DNA from: Shouchella rhizosphaerae
GTDB taxonomy: Bacteria > Bacillota > Bacilli > Bacillales > Bacillaceae_D
Assembly: GCF_900142675.1 (NCBI RefSeq)
Contig: NZ_FRBS01000003.1
Location: 124,001-188,000 of the forward strand
Reading direction: 5' to 3'
DNA length: 64,000 bases
Part shown: positions 1-11,258 of the stretch, piece by piece
Position numbering within the stretch: the first letter of the stretch is position 1
Layout: each line of letters starts with the position of its first letter
Notes under the pieces: generated by a model
What the model was told of the DNA's origin: nothing
Databases searched by the model: none
The model's input: the letters and a program-made list of their open reading frames with translations, nothing else
Translations under genes and position numbers: made by a program

Positions 1-1225
1 AGTGGGCCGTCGATAAAAACAACCCTTCAAACTGCGATGGGGCAAGAGAGATGCCCTCTGCCAACATTCCGCGGAAATAGGCGGCAAACAAATCCAAGTC
101 GGACGTCTGCGCTTTTTCAAAGTTATACACGCGCTCGTCTGTAAAGAATAAGCCAATCATCGAACCAGCACGGTTAATTGAGTGGGGAATGCCATGCTGT
201 TTCGCTGCGGCTGAAAGACCAGCTTCCAAACGTTCTGCTTTACGAGCAAACTCGCTGTAATCTGCTTTTGTAAGCTGTGAAAGTGTGTAATAACCTGCCG
301 TCATCGCAAGAGGATTTCCAGAAAGGGTTCCTGCTTGGTAAATCGGTCCGCTTGGGGCGATTTGCTCCATAATTTCCCGTTTGCCGCCAAAGGCGCCGAC
401 AGGAAGGCCACCACCGATTACTTTCCCAAGGCATGTGAGGTCAGGCGTTACGCCAAATTCCCCTTGTGCACACGTATAGCCAACGCGGAAACCAGTCATG
501 ACTTCATCAAAAATCAGGAGCGTACCGTTTTCTTCCGTCCATGTTCGCAATGTTTCTAAGAAGCCTGGTTCTGGAGGGACAACTCCCATATTCCCTGCGA
601 CTGGCTCGACAATGACGGCTGCCAAATCATCTCCAAACGTCTCAAATACATAGCGGACGCTCTCCACATCATTGTAATGCACCGTCAGTGTATTTTGGGC
701 TACACTTTCTGGAACACCTGGACTATCAGGGAGGCCCAGTGTTGCCACACCTGAACCTGCTTTAATTAATAGCGAGTCGCCATGTCCATGGTAACAGCCG
801 ACAAACTTCAAAATTTTGTTTCGGCCTGTATAGCCCCGTGCTAGGCGCAATGCGCTCATTGTCGCTTCCGTCCCTGAATTGACCATCCGAACAACATCAA
901 TCGAAGGAACGCGCTCGATGACAAGTTTGGCAAGCCTCGTTTCATATTCGTGGGGAGCGCCAAAACTTGTTCCCAGTTCTGTTGCTTTTTTTAACTCTTC
1001 GACGACAACGTCATTGGCATGTCCTAAAATGAGCGGCCCCCAAGACAGGACATAATCAATGTATTCATTTCCGTCAATGTCTTTTATTTTTGCGCCTTTC
1101 CCCTCTTTCATGTAAACCGGGTTCATGCCTACTGATTTAAATGCCCGCACCGGGCTGTTCACTCCGCCTGGCATAAGCGGCTGTGCTTCTTTAAACGCTT
1201 CAATCGACTTTGTCCAATTTCCCAT
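1..1225 (-). CDS. hemL: Glutamate-1-semialdehyde 2,1-aminomutase, cut at the window edge
   Basis: This PLP enzyme converts glutamate-1-semialdehyde to 5-aminolevulinate, the step feeding HemB in the C5 heme pathway. The frame is open from ATG at 1225 to the left edge (408 codons). The family is usually about 430 residues, so roughly 20 C-terminal residues lie outside. Translation begins [20 protein letters not shown]. It carries the aminotransferase class III pattern, including [11 protein letters not shown] (cofactor Asp) and [16 protein letters not shown] with the PLP lysine. A Shine-Dalgarno AAGGGAG lies inside the end of hemB, whose stop is only 4 nt upstream, so the two are probably translationally coupled. 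It is the last gene of hemAXCDBL. Identity is secure; only the C-terminus is unseen. Confidence 0.95.
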   Translation of the reverse strand, partial: MGNWTKSIEAFKEAQPLMPGGVNSPVRAFKSVGMNPVYMKEGKGAKIKDIDGNEYIDYVLSWGPLILGHANDVVVEELKKATELGTSFGAPHEYETRLAKLVIERVPSIDVVRMVNSGTEATMSALRLARGYTGRNKILKFVGCYHGHGDSLLIKAGSGVATLGLPDSPGVPESVAQNTLTVHYNDVESVRYVFETFGDDLAAVIVEPVAGNMGVVPPEPGFLETLRTWTEENGTLLIFDEVMTGFRVGYTCAQGEFGVTPDLTCLGKVIGGGLPVGAFGGKREIMEQIAPSGPIYQAGTLSGNPLAMTAGYYTLSQLTKADYSEFARKAERLEAGLSAAAKQHGIPHSINRAGSMIGLFFTDERVYNFEKAQTSDLDLFAAYFRGMLAEGISLAPSQFEGLFLSTAH

Positions 1226-1229
1226 GCTT

Positions 1230-2207
1230 TCAGCTCCCTTTAAGCCAGTTGGCTACATCTTTGGCATGATAAGTCAAAATCAAGTCTGCTCCTGCCCGCT
1301 TCATGCTAATTAATGTTTCCATTACCATTGCTTTTTCGTCAATCCAGCCATTTTGGGCGGCCGCTTTTACCATTGCATATTCGCCGCTTACGTTATAAGC
1401 GACAAGCGGCATGCCTGTTTCATTTTTGACTTCGCGGACAATATCCAGATAAGAGAGCGCAGGCTTGACAATTAAAAAGTCGGCTCCTTGTTCTACGTCT
1501 GAATGGGCTTCTCGCAAGGCTTCTTCACGGTTGGCAGCATCCATTTGGTACGTTTTGCGGTCACCAAAAGCAGGAGCGCTATTAGCCGCATCACGGAACG
1601 GGCCGTAAAACGCAGAAGCATATTTAACGGCATAAGACATAATTGGAATATCGGTAAAACCTGCCTCATCCAATCCGTTGCGGATCGCATAAACAAAGCC
1701 GTCCATCATATTGGATGGGGCAATGATGTCCGCCCCTGCTTCTGCTTGGGAAACAGCCGTTTTCGTAAGCAACGCTAAACTTTCATCGTTTAGGACATCG
1801 CCCTCTTTCACAAGTCCGCAATGGCCGTGGTCCGTAAACTCGCATAAACACGTATCGGCAATCACGACCATATTTGGAAACGCATGCTTTACTTGTCGAA
1901 TCGCACGCTGGACGATGCCTTCCTCCGCATACGCTTGTGAACCACAAGCATCTTTTTCTGACGGGATACCAAATAGAATAATAGCCGGGATCCCTAACTT
2001 TTCCACTTCTCCCACTTCTTCATTTAGGCGATCAAGTGAAAACTGATAGACCCCTGGCATCGACGGCACTTCTGTCTTCTTGTTTTTTTCTTCTGTCACA
2101 AAAAGCGGATAAATCAAATCATCAGCTTGTAATGTCGTTTCTCGAACCATGCGGCGAATCGCGGCACTTTGGCGTAAACGGCGGTGGCGCGTAAATGGTT
2201 GGTTCAT
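1230..2207 (-). CDS. hemB: Delta-aminolevulinic acid dehydratase (porphobilinogen synthase)
   Basis: Condenses two 5-aminolevulinate molecules to porphobilinogen in the cytoplasm. The 325-residue length is normal. The two Schiff-base lysines are visible: K195 in [12 protein letters not shown] and K248 in [12 protein letters not shown]. The cysteine cluster [12 protein letters not shown] (C120, C122, C130) matches the zinc-binding form of the family. The start ATG overlaps the hemD stop by 4 nt (ATGA) and hemL begins 4 nt after its stop, so it sits inside a tightly coupled operon. Nothing looks altered. Confidence 0.97.
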   Translation of the reverse strand: MNQPFTRHRRLRQSAAIRRMVRETTLQADDLIYPLFVTEEKNKKTEVPSMPGVYQFSLDRLNEEVGEVEKLGIPAIILFGIPSEKDACGSQAYAEEGIVQRAIRQVKHAFPNMVVIADTCLCEFTDHGHCGLVKEGDVLNDESLALLTKTAVSQAEAGADIIAPSNMMDGFVYAIRNGLDEAGFTDIPIMSYAVKYASAFYGPFRDAANSAPAFGDRKTYQMDAANREEALREAHSDVEQGADFLIVKPALSYLDIVREVKNETGMPLVAYNVSGEYAMVKAAAQNGWIDEKAMVMETLISMKRAGADLILTYHAKDVANWLKGS

Positions 2208-2962
2208 CGTTTCATTCCCCCGATATCGTTTAAAATCGTATCAATTAGCCCTTTAACAGTATATTCGCTCGCAGTCACTAGAGGAGATAGTCCGCATTGC
2301 TTTGCTGCTCGGGCTGTAACTGGGCCAATGCAGGCAATCGTTTTAGCGCGAATCCCAGCTGCAGGTGCGACATTGGCATAATGTACGGCCGCTGACGTAC
2401 TTGTCAGCGTAACGTAATCAAATGTCTTTTGTTGTAAACGTTTCGCCTGTTCCTCGGCACCAGCAGGGCATAGTGTATCGTATACGATCATTTCTGTAAC
2501 AGTGGCCTGTCTGTCAGATGATGAAAGGATGTCGCACACCGTTCTTTTAGCCAGTTGTCCCTTTACAACCAATACATCCGAATGTGGAGCAAGCAATGGG
2601 ACCAACTCTTTTGCGAGCGCTTCACCTGTATATTCACTCGGAATAAAATCGCAATGGAGCCCTTGTTCTTCAAGAAGTTGTGCTGTTTTTGGGCCAACAG
2701 CCGCTACTTTTGCCGTAAATGGCTGCCCTTTATACAGGTCAAAAAAAGCGCGCACGCCATTAGCGCTCGTAAAGACAACCCAAGCAAACTGGTGTAAATG
2801 AGCAAATGTTTCCCTCAGCGCCGGTGTCAAATTCCTCGTAACGCATTGAATGAGCGGCAAAGAATGAGGTATAGCGCCTAAAACAGCTAGCTCGGCTGCC
2901 CACCTTTCGTTTTGCCGCTCATCTCTCGTAATGAGAATATGTTTCCCCTTTAGCGGTTTCAT
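2204..2962 (-). CDS. hemD: Uroporphyrinogen-III synthase
   Basis: Closes and inverts ring D of hydroxymethylbilane to make uroporphyrinogen III. The family is poorly conserved, so the call rests on weak motifs plus position. The N-terminus [20 protein letters not shown] and the segments [14 protein letters not shown] and [14 protein letters not shown] are typical of the two Rossmann-like domains of HemD. At 252 residues it is of normal length. The ATG overlaps the hemC stop by 4 nt and its own stop overlaps the hemB start by 4 nt. Confidence 0.92.
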   Translation of the reverse strand: MKPLKGKHILITRDERQNERWAAELAVLGAIPHSLPLIQCVTRNLTPALRETFAHLHQFAWVVFTSANGVRAFFDLYKGQPFTAKVAAVGPKTAQLLEEQGLHCDFIPSEYTGEALAKELVPLLAPHSDVLVVKGQLAKRTVCDILSSSDRQATVTEMIVYDTLCPAGAEEQAKRLQQKTFDYVTLTSTSAAVHYANVAPAAGIRAKTIACIGPVTARAAKQCGLSPLVTASEYTVKGLIDTILNDIGGMKR

Positions 2963-3894
2963 GACCCTTCCAGTTCGCTCCTGACCTTTTCAAGAATCGC
3001 TCCAGCCCCTTGTGCAGTCAACAGGCTAGACACCTCTTTCCCTAGCTCATCCGCAACCATTCCGCTTTTTCCTTCTTTTAGTATCGTTTTGCCGTCAGGA
3101 GAACCGACAAGCCCTGTCAGGAATACTGCGCCATCCTCAAGCACCGTTGCATACCCGCCAATCGGCACTTGGCAACCGCCGTTCATTTCCTTTAAAAAGG
3201 CTCGTTCTGCCAAAACGGCTTTTCCTGTTTCTTCATGGTGCAGCTTTGCTAACAGTTCCGTTGTTTCTACGTCATCCACACGGCATTCAAGCCCTAGCGC
3301 CCCTTGGCCAATCGCAGGCAAGCATACGTCTTTGTCTAAGTATTCGGTGATGACGTCCTCGCCATAGCCAAGCCGCTTTAACCCAGCTGCAGCCAAGACA
3401 ATCGCCGAAAAATCTTCCTCTTTTAGTTTGCGCAAACGGGTCTCCACATTGCCCCGTATCCATTTCACTTGCACGTCTGGGCGCCTATGTAAAATTTGCG
3501 CAGAACGCCGTAAGCTGCTCGTTCCGACAATTGCACCAGCTGGGAGCTCGTCCAGTGTGTGGCCATTTTCGCTCACAAGCACATCCCGTGGATCTTCTCG
3601 CTCTGTAATTGCAGCAAGAGTGAATTCTTCCAACAGTTCGGAAGGCACGTCTTTCATTGAGTGGACTGCAACGTCAATTTCCCCAGAGCGGAGCGCTGCT
3701 TCAATTTCTTTAACAAACAACCCTTTCCCGCCTACTTTTGATAACGTCACATCGAGAATGCGGTCGCCCTTCGTCACAATTTCTTTCACTTCAAACTCAT
3801 AGGGAACGCCAAGCTGTTTAAGCTGGTCAATGACCCAATTCGTTTGCGTTAACGCCAATTTGCTTCGGCGTGTGCCAATCACAATCTTTCGCAT
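2959..3894 (-). CDS. hemC: Porphobilinogen deaminase (hydroxymethylbilane synthase)
   Basis: Polymerises four porphobilinogens into hydroxymethylbilane. I place the start at 3894 ([17 protein letters not shown]), directly after TAAGGAGGAGCAC, a strong ribosome site. A longer in-frame reading begins inside hemX and has no such site. The resulting 311 residues fit the family. Catalytic Asp82 lies in MKDVPSE, the basic substrate-binding patch in [10 protein letters not shown], and the dipyrromethane-bearing Cys241 in [12 protein letters not shown]. It is followed by hemD with a 4-nt overlap. Confidence 0.96.
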   Translation of the reverse strand: MRKIVIGTRRSKLALTQTNWVIDQLKQLGVPYEFEVKEIVTKGDRILDVTLSKVGGKGLFVKEIEAALRSGEIDVAVHSMKDVPSELLEEFTLAAITEREDPRDVLVSENGHTLDELPAGAIVGTSSLRRSAQILHRRPDVQVKWIRGNVETRLRKLKEEDFSAIVLAAAGLKRLGYGEDVITEYLDKDVCLPAIGQGALGLECRVDDVETTELLAKLHHEETGKAVLAERAFLKEMNGGCQVPIGGYATVLEDGAVFLTGLVGSPDGKTILKEGKSGMVADELGKEVSSLLTAQGAGAILEKVRSELEGS

Positions 3895-3904
3895 GTGCTC
3901 CTCC

Positions 3905-4720
3905 TTATAACCATGTGTGAAAATCTGTATAACGGCCGCTGACAATATAATTAATGAGCAAAACGGCAAAGGCGCCTATATTAAGCCAAATCGACCGATA
4001 GCCTTTTCCGACAATCACCAGCCGCAAATAAAAATAAAGCCCATAAGCAGCAAGAACGGACAATGACCAAATCGTTTTGGCATCCGTCCACCAAACATGG
4101 TCATATTGGCTAATCGACCAAACGACGCCCCAGATGACGCCGACCAAATAGAACGGAAAACTGGCCACAGATGCGAAGTACGAAAACTTCTCCGTTTGTG
4201 GCAGCGAATCAAGGCGAATGAGCCGCTTCCCCCATAGCCGCCGCTTCAAAAGCTGGTGCGCCAGCAAATAGAGCACTGCAGCAGCGGCTGCGACAGTAAA
4301 ACCTGTGTAGGAAAGCAAAATAAACACAACATGCATGACAAGCAGTTCCGAGGCAAGCAAATCCATCGTTGCTTGTGTCACATCACCAGAAGGGACGAAC
4401 AAGCTGCCTGACATTACGGCAAAACCGAGGACATTTAGGACGAACACTAAAAAGGCCATTTTCACTTTCCAATTAATGAAAAGCGAAACGGTCACAATCG
4501 ACCATGCATAAAAAAACAGCCCTTCAAACGGAGTGATTAATGGGAGCCGGTCCAATTCAAACATCCGCATAACGAAGTAAACAGTTTGTAGCCCCCACAC
4601 AAACAAAAGCAACCAAAAGGCAATTCGGTTGGCTTTTTGGTTGTTAGTCAAAAAGTCGATAAAATATCCAATTAAGCTCAAACTATAGAGCAAGACGGTG
4701 ATTGGATAAACGAAATCCAT
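3905..4720 (-). CDS. hemX: HemX, CcsA-type cytochrome c assembly family membrane protein
   Basis: This 271-residue, strongly hydrophobic protein has about eight predicted membrane segments. It carries the Trp-rich stretch [14 protein letters not shown] typical of the CcsA/ResC/HemX family. In B. subtilis HemX is known to lower the amount of HemA, so a role as a membrane-bound regulator of glutamyl-tRNA reductase is inferred from its place between hemA and hemC. A heme-handling function is possible from the fold alone. GGTGAGGG precedes the ATG. The spacing is 16 nt after hemA and 10 nt before hemC. Confidence 0.9.
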   Translation of the reverse strand: MDFVYPITVLLYSLSLIGYFIDFLTNNQKANRIAFWLLLFVWGLQTVYFVMRMFELDRLPLITPFEGLFFYAWSIVTVSLFINWKVKMAFLVFVLNVLGFAVMSGSLFVPSGDVTQATMDLLASELLVMHVVFILLSYTGFTVAAAAAVLYLLAHQLLKRRLWGKRLIRLDSLPQTEKFSYFASVASFPFYLVGVIWGVVWSISQYDHVWWTDAKTIWSLSVLAAYGLYFYLRLVIVGKGYRSIWLNIGAFAVLLINYIVSGRYTDFHTWL

Positions 4721-4736
4721 TGGCCCTCACCACGCC

Positions 4737-6101
4737 CTATGTCCGCAACGCCATGCCTTGATTTAAGGAAGGGCGCTGCCCTTCTTTCCAAGATTGTTCC
4801 GCATGATCGGCTTCTGCCTTTTCAGCCAGTTCTATTTGTGCTTCAAGGGCGAAAATCGTCTTAAACAATTCAAGGGAATGCTTGGCATCTGGCTCAGCTG
4901 CAAGCTCTTTCACTCTCGTCAACGGGTCGCGGAGCAATTGATTGACAATGCTTTTCGTATGTTTGTTCAACACTTTTATGTCACGTTCTGATAAGTGAGG
5001 AAGCTTTCGCTCAATGCTTTCCATTGTATCGCCTTGGATTTGCAATGCTTTCTCACGCAAGGCTGTAATAAGAGGTACAACCCCTAGTGTGTTTAGCCAT
5101 GCTTTAAAGTCATCGATCTCTGCCTCGATCATAACACCGATTTTTTCAGCCTCTTTTTTGCGCTCTTTTTTATTCGTTTCAACAATGTTTTGTAAGTCAT
5201 CAATGTCGTATAAGTAAACGTCGCTAATCGTTGCAATTTCCGGGTCGATATCCCGTGGCACCGCGATATCAATCGCAAACAGCGGCCTGCCCTTCCGTTT
5301 TTTAAGGGCGTCTGCAGCATTTTCCTTTGTGACAACAAAGTCGCGGGCTCCTGTGGAGCTAATCACGACATCCGCTTCTTTCAAAGCATCATTCAATTCA
5401 GCAAAAGAGCGAGCCGTTCCGGCAAACTGGCTTGCCAGTTCCACCGCTTTTTCTTTTGTCCGGTTCATGACGCTAATCGAAGCTGCCCCATTCGCATAAA
5501 GATGTTTGGCCGTCAGTTCGCTCATTTTTCCAGCGCCTAAAATCAGCACATGTTTCCCTGAAAACGTACCGAAAATTTTCTTTCCCAGTTCTACGCCTGC
5601 ATAGCTAACAGAAACCGCTTGTGAAGAAATTTCGGTTGACGAGTGCACACGTTTGCCGAGCGTAACCGCTTGTTTAAATAGCTGGTTAAACACCGTGCCT
5701 GTAACTTTCTCTTCTTGCGCGAGCAAAAAGGCCTGCTTCACTTGTCCAAGAATTTGCGTTTCGCCGATTACCATTGAGTCTAGCCCACAAGCAACGCGGA
5801 AAAGGTGTTCAATAGCATGGTCATTTTCACGGATAACCAAATACGGCGTTACATCTTCCATATCGACAGAAAACCACTCTGCCAAAAAGGCTTTTGCAAA
5901 ATAGCGCCCAGTATGAAGCTGATCTGCGACTACATACAGTTCAGTCCGGTTGCAAGTAGAAAGGATAACGCATTCCATCATGCTTTTAGATGAGCGAAGC
6001 TTCTTAAGTGCTTCTGGAAGCTGGTGTTCGCTAAATACTAGTTTTTCCCGTATTTCTACTGGGGCTGTTTTATAATTTAATCCTATTGCGATCGTATGCA
6101 T
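4737..6101 (-). CDS. hemA: Glutamyl-tRNA reductase
   Basis: First committed enzyme of the C5 heme pathway: NADPH-dependent reduction of Glu-tRNA(Glu) to glutamate-1-semialdehyde. The start at 6101 gives [20 protein letters not shown] and 454 residues, the usual length, preceded by AGGGGGC. The longer reading from 6128 lacks a ribosome site. The thioester-forming Cys50 lies in [12 protein letters not shown], the NADPH Rossmann motif is [16 protein letters not shown], and a C-terminal helical dimerisation domain follows. It heads the hemAXCDBL operon, so promoter-level control acts here. Confidence 0.97.
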   Translation of the reverse strand: MHTIAIGLNYKTAPVEIREKLVFSEHQLPEALKKLRSSKSMMECVILSTCNRTELYVVADQLHTGRYFAKAFLAEWFSVDMEDVTPYLVIRENDHAIEHLFRVACGLDSMVIGETQILGQVKQAFLLAQEEKVTGTVFNQLFKQAVTLGKRVHSSTEISSQAVSVSYAGVELGKKIFGTFSGKHVLILGAGKMSELTAKHLYANGAASISVMNRTKEKAVELASQFAGTARSFAELNDALKEADVVISSTGARDFVVTKENAADALKKRKGRPLFAIDIAVPRDIDPEIATISDVYLYDIDDLQNIVETNKKERKKEAEKIGVMIEAEIDDFKAWLNTLGVVPLITALREKALQIQGDTMESIERKLPHLSERDIKVLNKHTKSIVNQLLRDPLTRVKELAAEPDAKHSLELFKTIFALEAQIELAEKAEADHAEQSWKEGQRPSLNQGMALRT

Positions 6102-6162
6102 GTCATAGCCCCCTAAAGGTCGATCCAATTCTAGTTTCTCTACTTTACTTTGCCCAAAATCG

Positions 6163-6206
6163 ATTATAACATGTCTTAATTATAACATGTCTAAATAAGG
6201 ACTCAA
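6163..6206 (-). promoter_or_regulatory. Tandem -10-like repeat, likely hemA promoter region
   Basis: On the minus strand the 13-mer GACATGTTATAAT occurs twice (6179-6191 and 6163-6175, period 16). Each copy ends in a perfect TATAAT. The upstream copy has TTGAGT 16 nt before it (6201-6206). The downstream copy has only TAGACA at 19 nt, or GACATG at 17 nt. This suggests one or two sigma-A starts about 60-80 nt upstream of hemA. I do not see a convincing PerR box. Confidence 0.55.
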
Positions 6207-6276
6207 AAACATTTTGTGAACAAACAAAGAAAACGCTCTTATTTTGAATGAATGTAATCTAGGCTTGATCACTTGC

Positions 6277-6307
6277 AAAAAAAGCAGTGGAAGTTTACTC
6301 CACCGCT
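6277..6307 (-). terminator. Rho-independent terminator after ysxC
   Basis: Minus strand: AGCGGTGGA, a short loop, then TCCACTGCT followed by seven T. It directly follows the ysxC stop and separates the lon-ysxC unit from hemA. Confidence 0.85.
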
Positions 6308-6900
6308 CATTCGGTTACTTTTAAATGGTTCAAAATCGTTCGCCAAGCCTCATCTTTGCCGAGCCCTGTTGCAGAAGAAAAGAATAGCAACGGGTCACTT
6401 GCCTCTTTGTCCAACGTTTTGGCAATGGCCGTTAACTGCTTCTGCCATTTTCCTTTCGGGATTTTATCAGCCTTTGTCGCGACCAAAATGACAGGGATGC
6501 CGTAATGCTTCATCCAGTTGTACATAAGTTGGTCGTCTTCGGATGGGCGATGCCGAATATCAACGAGTTGCAACACGGCTTTTAGCTCTTCTCGCTCGGA
6601 CAAATACGTTTCAATCATTTTGCCCCAAGCAGCTCGTTCCGTTTTTGAGACTTTGGCATATCCATAGCCTGGAACATCCACAAAGTAAAGGCGTTCGTTA
6701 ATTTCATAGAAATTGAGCGTTTGTGTTTTGCCTGGTTGGCCTGACGTACGGGCAAGCCCTTTCCGATTTAGCATTTTGTTGATGAAAGAAGACTTGCCGA
6801 CGTTAGAACGGCCGGCAAGGGCAAGTTCAGGAAGCTGGTTCTTTGGGTATTGCTCTGCTTTTACAGCGACATGCGCTAATTCTGCCTTTGTTACTTTCAT
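6307..6900 (-). CDS. ysxC: Ribosome-biogenesis GTP-binding protein YsxC/EngB
   Basis: Small essential GTPase of the TrmE-Era-EngA family, needed for assembly of the 50S ribosomal subunit. At 197 residues it is of standard length. GTPase motifs are clear: G1 [14 protein letters not shown]3 DVPGYG and G4 TKADK. The N-terminal [18 protein letters not shown] is also typical. The ATG overlaps the lonA stop by 4 nt, so it is co-translated with lonA, as in B. subtilis, and it ends at a terminator. Confidence 0.96.
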   Translation of the reverse strand: MKVTKAELAHVAVKAEQYPKNQLPELALAGRSNVGKSSFINKMLNRKGLARTSGQPGKTQTLNFYEINERLYFVDVPGYGYAKVSKTERAAWGKMIETYLSEREELKAVLQLVDIRHRPSEDDQLMYNWMKHYGIPVILVATKADKIPKGKWQKQLTAIAKTLDKEASDPLLFFSSATGLGKDEAWRTILNHLKVTE

Positions 6901-9224
6901 TGGGTTTCCTCTTTCAACGCAACTTTCAATACTTCATCCAAATGGGAGACAGAAACAATCTTTAATTCCTTTCTGACGCTTTCTGGAATATCATCGACAT
7001 CCCGTTCATTGTCTTTCGGAATAATGATCGTCCTAATGCCAGCCCGATGAGCACTCATTGCTTTTTCTTTTAAGCCGCCAATCGGCAACACCCGGCCACG
7101 TAATGTAATTTCGCCAGTCATGCCGACTTCGCGGTCAACTTTCCTTCCAGTCAGTGCAGATATAAGTGCTGTCGCCATTGTAATCCCCGCTGACGGGCCA
7201 TCTTTCGGAGTCGCCCCTTCAGGTACGTGGATGTGTATGTCTGTCTTTTCATTAAACCCAGGATCAATCTCAAGCTCTTTTGACCGGGAACGGATATAGC
7301 TGAAAGCTGCTTGGGCCGATTCCTTCATGACATCGCCAAGCTTGCCCGTTAGCGTCAGCTTGCCTTTTCCAGGAACTGCTGAAACCTCAATTGCCAGCGT
7401 TGTCCCTCCAGCGGATGTATAAGCAAGGCCAGTCGCCGCGCCAACTTGGTCTTCCACTTCCGCCATCCCATAGCGAAAACGCGGTTTTCCTAGCATCGTT
7501 TCCACCATTTTTTCGGTAAGGACGACACGCTTTCTTTCATTCATCACAATCATTTTCGCGGCTTTGCGGCATAGTGTTGCTAGCTGCCGTTCAAGACCAC
7601 GGACACCTGCTTCTCGAGTATAGTAGCGGATTACTTTTTTAAGAGCTTCAGGTTTTGCTTGTAATGTGCTCTTTTTTAACCCGTGCTCGCTCACTTGTTT
7701 CGGCAGCAAGTAGCTTTGGGCAATCTCTAACTTTTCCAGCTCGGTATAGCCTGGGATTGAGATGATCTCCATTCGGTCAAGCAGAGGTCCAGGGATTGTG
7801 GCAATATTATTTGCCGTTGTCACAAACATTACCTTCGAAAGGTCATAAGCTTCTTCAAGGTAATGGTCGCTAAATGTACTGTTTTGTTCAGGGTCTAACA
7901 CTTCAAGCAAAGCAGATGCTGGATCGCCCCTAAAATCTTGGGCCATCTTATCGATTTCATCGAGGAGAAATACTGGATTGATCGTCCCTGCTCGTTTCAT
8001 TCCTTGGATGAGACGGCCTGGCATTGCGCCGACGTATGTGCGGCGGTGGCCGCGGATTTCTGCTTCGTCACGTACGCCACCTAGTGACATACGTACAAAC
8101 TCCCGGTTTAATGAGCGGGCAATGGAACGGGCCAGTGACGTTTTGCCGACTCCAGGTGGTCCAGCTAAGCACAGAATCGGGCCTTTCATGCTTTTTGTCA
8201 GTTGGCGCACGGCCAAATACTCAAGAACGCGCTCTTTCACTTTATCAAGTCCGTAATGGTCTTCATTCAAAATCGCTTCAGCGCGACCGACGTCAAGCTC
8301 ATCTTCTGTTTCGTTTTTCCATGGAAGTTGGATGAGCCAATCCAAATACGTTCTTAAAATCGAGCTTTCCCCCGCATTGGCTGGCATTTTTTCATAGCGA
8401 CCTAGTTCTTTGATCGCTTTTTCATACACATGTTCAGGCATGCCAGCTGCATCAATTTTTTCACGGAGCTCCGCAATCTCGCCCGTTCGCCCTTCACGGT
8501 CGCCTAATTCCTTCTGAATTGCCTTCATTTGCTCACGCAAGTAATATTCTTTTTGCGTTTTCTCCATTGCCTTTTTGACGCGCTGGCCAATTTTCCGTTC
8601 AAGCCCCAGCACTTCTTGTTCATTGCCTAATCGTTCAATCAGTTTATGGAGCCTTTTGTTGACATCAATCAACTCAAGCAATTCTTGCTTTTGCGTTAGT
8701 TTCAACGTTAAGTTCGCAGCAACGGTGTCCGAAAACAATTCAGGGTCTGTCGTTTCTCTAAGGGAATTAACCGTTTCTTGTGAAGCTCGTTTCGATTGTT
8801 TGGCAAATTGTTCATACATCGATAAAAGCGTGCGCATCAATGCTTCTGATTCAATATCGCCTTCCCGTTTTACTTCAAATAAGGAAACATCGACAACTAA
8901 GACATCGCCATAATCTTTAAAAGAAGTGATTTCCCCTCGTTGGATCCCTTCCACTTGTATTCTGACAGTGCCGTTTGACAATTTTGACGCTTGGTTGATT
9001 TTCGCAAACGTTCCTATTTTATACAAATCCTCTTGTTGAGGATCATCTAACGTCGTTTCTTTTTGGGTGGCCAAAAATAAGTGATGGCCATTGCTTTTCG
9101 CTTCCTCTAACGCTTTGACAGATTTTTCGCGTCCAACGTCTAAGTGCATGATCGTGCCTGGAAAAATAAGCACACCACGCAAAGGAAGGAGCGGAACACG
9201 TCGTTCCGAACGAATTTCACCCAT
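6897..9224 (-). CDS. lon: ATP-dependent protease LonA
   Basis: Cytoplasmic AAA+ serine protease that degrades damaged and regulatory proteins. At 775 residues it is of normal length. Order: N-terminal substrate domain (about 1-200), coiled coil, AAA+ module with Walker [10 protein letters not shown] and Walker [11 protein letters not shown], then the protease domain with catalytic Ser in [15 protein letters not shown] and the partner Lys some 40 residues on in [10 protein letters not shown]. The start is preceded by GGAGGTG. It lies 209 nt after lonB, so it may have its own promoter, with an overlap onto ysxC. No CtsR-type heptad repeat was visible upstream. Confidence 0.97.
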   Translation of the reverse strand: MGEIRSERRVPLLPLRGVLIFPGTIMHLDVGREKSVKALEEAKSNGHHLFLATQKETTLDDPQQEDLYKIGTFAKINQASKLSNGTVRIQVEGIQRGEITSFKDYGDVLVVDVSLFEVKREGDIESEALMRTLLSMYEQFAKQSKRASQETVNSLRETTDPELFSDTVAANLTLKLTQKQELLELIDVNKRLHKLIERLGNEQEVLGLERKIGQRVKKAMEKTQKEYYLREQMKAIQKELGDREGRTGEIAELREKIDAAGMPEHVYEKAIKELGRYEKMPANAGESSILRTYLDWLIQLPWKNETEDELDVGRAEAILNEDHYGLDKVKERVLEYLAVRQLTKSMKGPILCLAGPPGVGKTSLARSIARSLNREFVRMSLGGVRDEAEIRGHRRTYVGAMPGRLIQGMKRAGTINPVFLLDEIDKMAQDFRGDPASALLEVLDPEQNSTFSDHYLEEAYDLSKVMFVTTANNIATIPGPLLDRMEIISIPGYTELEKLEIAQSYLLPKQVSEHGLKKSTLQAKPEALKKVIRYYTREAGVRGLERQLATLCRKAAKMIVMNERKRVVLTEKMVETMLGKPRFRYGMAEVEDQVGAATGLAYTSAGGTTLAIEVSAVPGKGKLTLTGKLGDVMKESAQAAFSYIRSRSKELEIDPGFNEKTDIHIHVPEGATPKDGPSAGITMATALISALTGRKVDREVGMTGEITLRGRVLPIGGLKEKAMSAHRAGIRTIIIPKDNERDVDDIPESVRKELKIVSVSHLDEVLKVALKEETQ

Positions 9225-9433
9225 CCGTCATACACCTCCGCACAGTCTTCTCTAGAAGCCTTAATCCTTTTTGTTTTACCAGTGTATCCGAATGCAAGAA
9301 AAGATAATACTGTTTTCTTGCTTTCAAGCACACAACGCTTAGAGCGCCACTCAAATGATTGACGCTCTGTCATTTACATCATTTCTACTCATTCAACTTA
9401 TTTTAGCTTACTTACGCGCCCTTTGTCTAATAC

Positions 9434-11101
9434 TTAGATTGGAGAGGGATCGTATCCCACCGCAGACGCTGGGATCGCCTCTGTTTCAATTTTTTCCTCT
9501 ACGAGTGCAAGCTCAAGGACTTCATCAAACGTTTTCACGGGATGAATGGTAATCCCTTCTATTGTTTTCAAGAGCGCTTGTTCATTTTCTTTCGGAATAA
9601 TAATCCGTTTGGCTCCGGCTTGCTTTGCCGCTTTCACTTTTGCAATAACGCCGCCAATCGGTCGCACTTTCCCATGAACACTTAATTCCCCTGTCATCGC
9701 AACTTCGTTTGAAACGGCCTTTTGTTTAATACCCGAGTAAATACCAGTGGCAATGGCAATCCCGGCAGACGGGCCATCAACAGGCGTACCCCCTGGGAAA
9801 TTGACATGAATATCGTAGTCACCAGTCGGCAGCCCTTTCCGCTTCAGAACGGTAATGACATTTTCAACGGATGACCGGGCCATGCTTTTTCGTTTAATTG
9901 AACGCATTTGCGAACCGGACTGTTCTTCTTCCGCAATTCCTGTGATCGTCAGCGTACCATTCCCTGCCCGCTCTTGTACAAGCACTTCAATTTCCAGAAG
10001 GGCGCCGCTATTTGGCCCTGTTACTGCCAAGCCATTGACGAGGCCAACGGCAGGCTGTTCGTGGATGCGCCGTTCGGGCCGTGGCGACATTTGGCTCGAA
10101 TGGAGAACCCATTCAATATCATGCTTTTCAATGGAAGTGCGTTTATCGGCTCGGGCGGCTCCTACCGCAATTTGGACGACATTGACCGTTTCCCGGCCAT
10201 TGGTAGCATAGTCAGCAACCTTTTTGGCCGCTTCACTTGTTAACGCCATGCCCGCTTTATCAGCAGCTCTTTTTGCAATTTCCACAATCTCATCAGGATC
10301 AAGAGCCCGGAAAAACACTTCTAGACAGCGAGAACGAATGGCTGGTGGCATTTCTTCTGGCTGGCGTGTCGTCGCAGCGACTAGGCGAAAATCAGCAGGG
10401 AGCCCCCTTTTGAAAATATCGTGTATGTGAGAAGGGATTTGCTCGTTTTCCGAGCTGTAATAAGCACTCTCTAAAAACACTTTTCGATCCTCAAGCACCT
10501 TTAACAGCTTATTCTGCTGGATTGTATGAAGTTCGCCGATTTCATCAATAAACAAAATACCGCCATGTGCTTTTGTAACAGCCCCTGGCTTTGGTTGGGG
10601 AATGCCCGCTTGCCCCATTGAGCCCGCCCCTTGGTAAATCGGGTCGTGTACAGACCCAATAAGAGGATCAGCAATGCCCCTTTCATCGAAACGGGACGTG
10701 GCGCCATCCAATTCAACAAAAGCAGCAGTTGAGCGAAACGGCGAGTCTGCTTGGCGTTTCGCCTCATCAAGAACTAAGCGTGCTGCTGCTGTTTTCCCGA
10801 CTCCTGGAGGACCATATATGATCACATGCTGAGGGTTCGGCCCGCACAGCGCCATGCGAAGTGTTTTTAACCCATCTTCCTGACCAACAACTTCCGACAA
10901 ATGCTTCGGTCTCACTTTTTCAGCGAGGGGTTCTGTCAAACGAATGTCACGAAGCCGTTTCATTTTCTCTAATTCCACTTTTGATTCTTTATCAAGATAT
11001 GTTTTTTGGCTACGCTGGCTTTTTAACAAATTCCAAAAGTAAACACCAATGATAATTCCAAAAAACAGTTGCACAAACAAGGCAATGGTTGCAAAGCCCA
11101 T
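9434..11101 (-). CDS. lonB: Membrane-anchored Lon-like protease LonB
   Basis: Second Lon-type protease, 555 residues. It lacks the large LonA N-domain. It begins with one membrane-spanning segment (about residues 4-24, GFATIALFVQLFFGIIIGVY), then the AAA+ module with Walker [15 protein letters not shown] and Walker B ILFIDEIGEL, then the Lon protease domain with catalytic Ser in PVDGPSAGIAIATG. In B. subtilis the orthologue is made in the forespore. GGGAGGAAGG is a strong ribosome site. Its stop lies 209 nt before lonA. Confidence 0.93.
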   Translation of the reverse strand: MGFATIALFVQLFFGIIIGVYFWNLLKSQRSQKTYLDKESKVELEKMKRLRDIRLTEPLAEKVRPKHLSEVVGQEDGLKTLRMALCGPNPQHVIIYGPPGVGKTAAARLVLDEAKRQADSPFRSTAAFVELDGATSRFDERGIADPLIGSVHDPIYQGAGSMGQAGIPQPKPGAVTKAHGGILFIDEIGELHTIQQNKLLKVLEDRKVFLESAYYSSENEQIPSHIHDIFKRGLPADFRLVAATTRQPEEMPPAIRSRCLEVFFRALDPDEIVEIAKRAADKAGMALTSEAAKKVADYATNGRETVNVVQIAVGAARADKRTSIEKHDIEWVLHSSQMSPRPERRIHEQPAVGLVNGLAVTGPNSGALLEIEVLVQERAGNGTLTITGIAEEEQSGSQMRSIKRKSMARSSVENVITVLKRKGLPTGDYDIHVNFPGGTPVDGPSAGIAIATGIYSGIKQKAVSNEVAMTGELSVHGKVRPIGGVIAKVKAAKQAGAKRIIIPKENEQALLKTIEGITIHPVKTFDEVLELALVEEKIETEAIPASAVGYDPSPI

Positions 11102-11223
11102 AATTTCCTTCCTCCCTAATAGATGAATGATGCTGTTAGTATTTCCTAGAGCGTTTTCGTTAACCGAAAAACAACACGCTCATTTTTTCCAATTTCAATT
11201 GCACCTTTAGAGGAAGGAAGCGT

Positions 11224-11254
11224 AAAAACCCTCCGGCAGTTTGCCGGAGGGGGG
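11224..11254 (-). terminator. Terminator after clpX
   Basis: Minus strand: CCCTCCGGCAAACTGCCGGAGGG followed by TTTTT. It lies just downstream of the clpX stop and upstream of lonB, so clpX appears to be a single-gene unit. Confidence 0.9.
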
Positions 11255-11258
11255 CTAG

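Noticed and set aside
6120-6210. PerR box upstream of hemA
   Set aside because: hemA is PerR-regulated in B. subtilis, but TTATAATNATTATAA is not present; the resemblance comes from the two TATAAT boxes.
9225-9433. CtsR operator before lonA
   Set aside because: No GGTCAAA-type heptad tandem repeat is visible on either strand here or upstream of clpX.
11150-11192. Terminator-like hairpin on the plus strand and possible sigma-F promoter upstream of lonB
   Set aside because: GAGCGTTTTC-GAAAA-CGCTC with T tract lies on the strand with no gene to terminate, and the GGAAATACTA -10 has no acceptable -35 at the required distance.
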